Below are positions 61,864 through 64,000 of a stretch of 64,000 nucleotides of DNA, one piece after another. Position 1 is the first letter of the stretch. The number at the start of each line of letters is the position of its first letter. Source of the DNA: an uncultured Pelagibacteraceae bacterium (lineage in GTDB: Bacteria; Pseudomonadota; Alphaproteobacteria; Pelagibacterales; Pelagibacteraceae). Under the pieces are notes generated by a model that was given only the letters and a program-made list of their open reading frames with translations, was not told where the DNA came from and did no database searches. The stretch is from assembly GCA_902626185.1 (NCBI GenBank), contig CACOEA010000002.1, positions 1 through 64,000 on the forward strand, in the 5' to 3' direction. Made by a program: the position numbers and the translations under genes.

Positions 61864-63654
61864 ATGAAATATCCTAAAGAATATTTAAATGAAATTAAAA
61901 TGAGATTAAAAGTTTCTCAGGTTGTTGGAAAAACGGTAAAATTAAAAAAAAGAGGAAAAGAATTTATAGGTTTGTCTCCTTTTAAAAATGAAAAAAGTCC
62001 CTCATTTACTGTAAGTGATGAAAAAGAATTTTATCACTGTTTTAGTAGCGGCGAGCATGGAAATATTTTTGATTTTTTAATGAAAACAAAATCAGTTGGA
62101 TTTGGAGAAGCTGTAAAAATTTTAGCCGCTGAAGCAGGAATGCAGCCATATAGATTTTCAAGCTTTGATAAAAAAAAAGAACTGCGGTTTCAAAATTATA
62201 AAAATATTTTGAAAGATTATTCAAACTTTTTTCATCAACAACTTTTTGACCCAAAGAACAAAGAGGCTTTAAACTATCTTGCTAAAAGAAATTTAAGCAA
62301 AAATATTATTGAAGAATTCCAATTAGGTTACGTGCCTTGGAAAAACAACTTTTACCAAGAATTGTTGAAAAAATACTCTGAGGAAGAATTAAATCTTACT
62401 GGACTTTATTATAAACATGATAAAAGTGGAAAATATATAGATAGATTTAATTCAAGGGTAATATTTCCCGTAAATAATATCTCAGGTGATACAATTGCTT
62501 TCGGTGGTAGAATAATAAATAATGAAACGAAACTTGCAAAATATATAAACTCTCCAGAAACAGAATTTTATAAAAAGGGTAGCACAATTTTTAATTTGGA
62601 TAAGTCTAAATCTTGTAGATCAGAAACTGATGAAGTTATAATTGTAGAAGGTTATATGGATGTAGTGAGTTTATACTCAGCCGGAATTAAAAATGTAATT
62701 GCAAATTCTGGTACTGCATTAACAGAACGACAAATTAATTTGATTTGGAAATTTTTTTCCAATCCAATTATATGTTTAGATGGAGATCAAAGTGGACAAA
62801 AAGCAGCTTTGAGAATAGCTGAAAGGCTTTTTCCATTCATTAATGAAGAGAATAAAATATTTTTCTCAGTTTTACCCAGCTCATATGATCCTGATGATTA
62901 TATTAAAGAACACGGAAAAGAAAATTTTGAGTTATTTTTAAAAGAAAAGAAGATAATTCAGAATTTTATTTGGGAACATAATATTAACAAAATTAATAGG
63001 CTCAATCCTTTTGAAGTATCTAAATTTGAAAAAGAAATAAAAAGGATGTGTTATCAAATAAAAGATGAAACTCTAAAAAAGTATGTTATTGAAGATTTTT
63101 TAGATAAAATTAAAAATTTAACCCCTATTCAAAGCGCTAATAAAACATTTGGTCATTTTAAATATTTTAATAAAAAAAATTATGAAGTTCTTAATGAAAC
63201 TAAAATCTTACATAAGAAAAAAAATCATTTTTCAAAAATTCAAATCACTGAATTTTCTGTATTATTCATTATGTTAAACTATCTTGATATAGCTTCAAAA
63301 AAAATTGAAGAAATCTCAGAAATTGCTTTTTTGTCTGAAAAAAATGAAAGTTTAAAAAAATTAATAATAGAGTCATTGTTTAAGGGAGACGAAGAGGAAG
63401 TGATTAAAAAGAAGGTTAGCAATAATTTTGAACTATTAATTAATGAGATATATGAAAATTCAAGTATACAAATTATTTTAAAAGAAAAAAAAGAAGAAGA
63501 TCTTTTGGAGCTATTAGATGAATTGTTATCAGAATTAAAAGAATTGAAAAATTTGCAAAAAATAGAATCTCTAGAAAAGGAATTAATTAATAACCTAGAT
63601 GAAAACTCCTATTCTGAGCTGATAAAGCTTAAAAGTCAGCTAAATAGGGAATAA
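61864..63654 (+). CDS. dnaG: DNA primase
   Basis: 596 aa; GLSPFKNEKSPSFTVSDEKEFYHCFSSGEHGNIFDFLM, VIIVEGYMDVVSLYSAGI. Confidence 0.97.
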   Translation: MKYPKEYLNEIKMRLKVSQVVGKTVKLKKRGKEFIGLSPFKNEKSPSFTVSDEKEFYHCFSSGEHGNIFDFLMKTKSVGFGEAVKILAAEAGMQPYRFSSFDKKKELRFQNYKNILKDYSNFFHQQLFDPKNKEALNYLAKRNLSKNIIEEFQLGYVPWKNNFYQELLKKYSEEELNLTGLYYKHDKSGKYIDRFNSRVIFPVNNISGDTIAFGGRIINNETKLAKYINSPETEFYKKGSTIFNLDKSKSCRSETDEVIIVEGYMDVVSLYSAGIKNVIANSGTALTERQINLIWKFFSNPIICLDGDQSGQKAALRIAERLFPFINEENKIFFSVLPSSYDPDDYIKEHGKENFELFLKEKKIIQNFIWEHNINKINRLNPFEVSKFEKEIKRMCYQIKDETLKKYVIEDFLDKIKNLTPIQSANKTFGHFKYFNKKNYEVLNETKILHKKKNHFSKIQITEFSVLFIMLNYLDIASKKIEEISEIAFLSEKNESLKKLIIESLFKGDEEEVIKKKVSNNFELLINEIYENSSIQIILKEKKEEDLLELLDELLSELKELKNLQKIESLEKELINNLDENSYSELIKLKSQLNRE

Positions 63655-63714
63655 AAAAAGATAGATTTTCTTAAACTAGATATTATATATACCTCTACCT
63701 AACTACATTATTAT

Positions 63715-64000
63715 ATGGCAGAAAAACTAATTACGAAATCATTCGAGCGACTTCTAGACAAAGGTAAGCATAGAGGTTTTATAACTTATGAAGAGTTGGG
63801 GAAATCTCTTGGTAAAAGAAACGGTACTACCGAAAATATTGAAAAAGCTTTAATAGTCTTAGTTGACGAAAAAATCACGTTAGTTGAAAAAAAATCCCAA
63901 TACCAGTCTAATAAAAAGAAAGAGTCACAAAGCACAACAGAGGAAAAATCTTCAGACAAAAGTGATGATCCAATTCGAATGTACCTTAGAGAAATGGGTG
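63715..64000 (+). CDS. rpoD: RNA polymerase sigma factor RpoD, N-terminal part, truncated by window end
   Basis: Own translation MAEKLITKSFERLLDKGKHRGFITYEELGKSLGK...DDPIRMYLREMG (sigma region 1.2); downstream of dnaG. Confidence 0.9.
   Translation, partial: MAEKLITKSFERLLDKGKHRGFITYEELGKSLGKRNGTTENIEKALIVLVDEKITLVEKKSQYQSNKKKESQSTTEEKSSDKSDDPIRMYLREMG

Overview
The window is AT-rich, gene-dense bacterial chromosome. Protein content and synteny point to a streamlined alphaproteobacterium of the SAR11/Pelagibacter type (inference; no search was run). It holds about 65 protein-coding genes, one tRNA-Gln(TTG), and almost no intergenic space. Main blocks: partial ubiA; aa3-type cytochrome oxidase operon (coxB-coxA-ctaB-36 aa ORF-ctaG-coxC-surf1) followed by thrC and a peroxiredoxin; a 12.5 kb minus-strand run dciA-dsbA-like-smc-atpI/B/E/F'/F-crtI-crtB-crtY-blh-ispH-thrB-rnhA; mutY and a monooxygenase; ccrM; rnhB; udg; TPR protein; ispE; tRNA-Gln and cca; greA; hemF; trmL; petABC; ychF-pth-rplY; prs; pgeF-midA-lgt; a MarR/OmpR/EnvZ regulatory set; ilvE; pgsA; uvrC-folB-SDR-uvrB; aspC; trxB; ELM1-like and 2OG-oxygenase genes; carB-carA; yqeY-dnaG-rpoD (partial). 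There is no prophage, IS element, CRISPR or obvious defence island. I found no unambiguous new multi-gene system. The signals most worth a second look are: (1) the beta-carotene/retinal cassette joined directly to the Fo-ATP-synthase operon and to ispH; (2) an SMC protein that appears to lack its hinge; (3) a cluster of four GANTC sites, two inside a perfect inverted repeat, in the 78 bp upstream of ccrM; (4) divergent dciA/mutY start codons sharing one ATGCAT palindrome; (5) systematic 3' overlap or abutment of all nine convergent gene pairs; (6) tRNA-Gln six bases upstream of the CCA-adding enzyme start; (7) an unlisted 36 aa membrane ORF between ctaB and ctaG.
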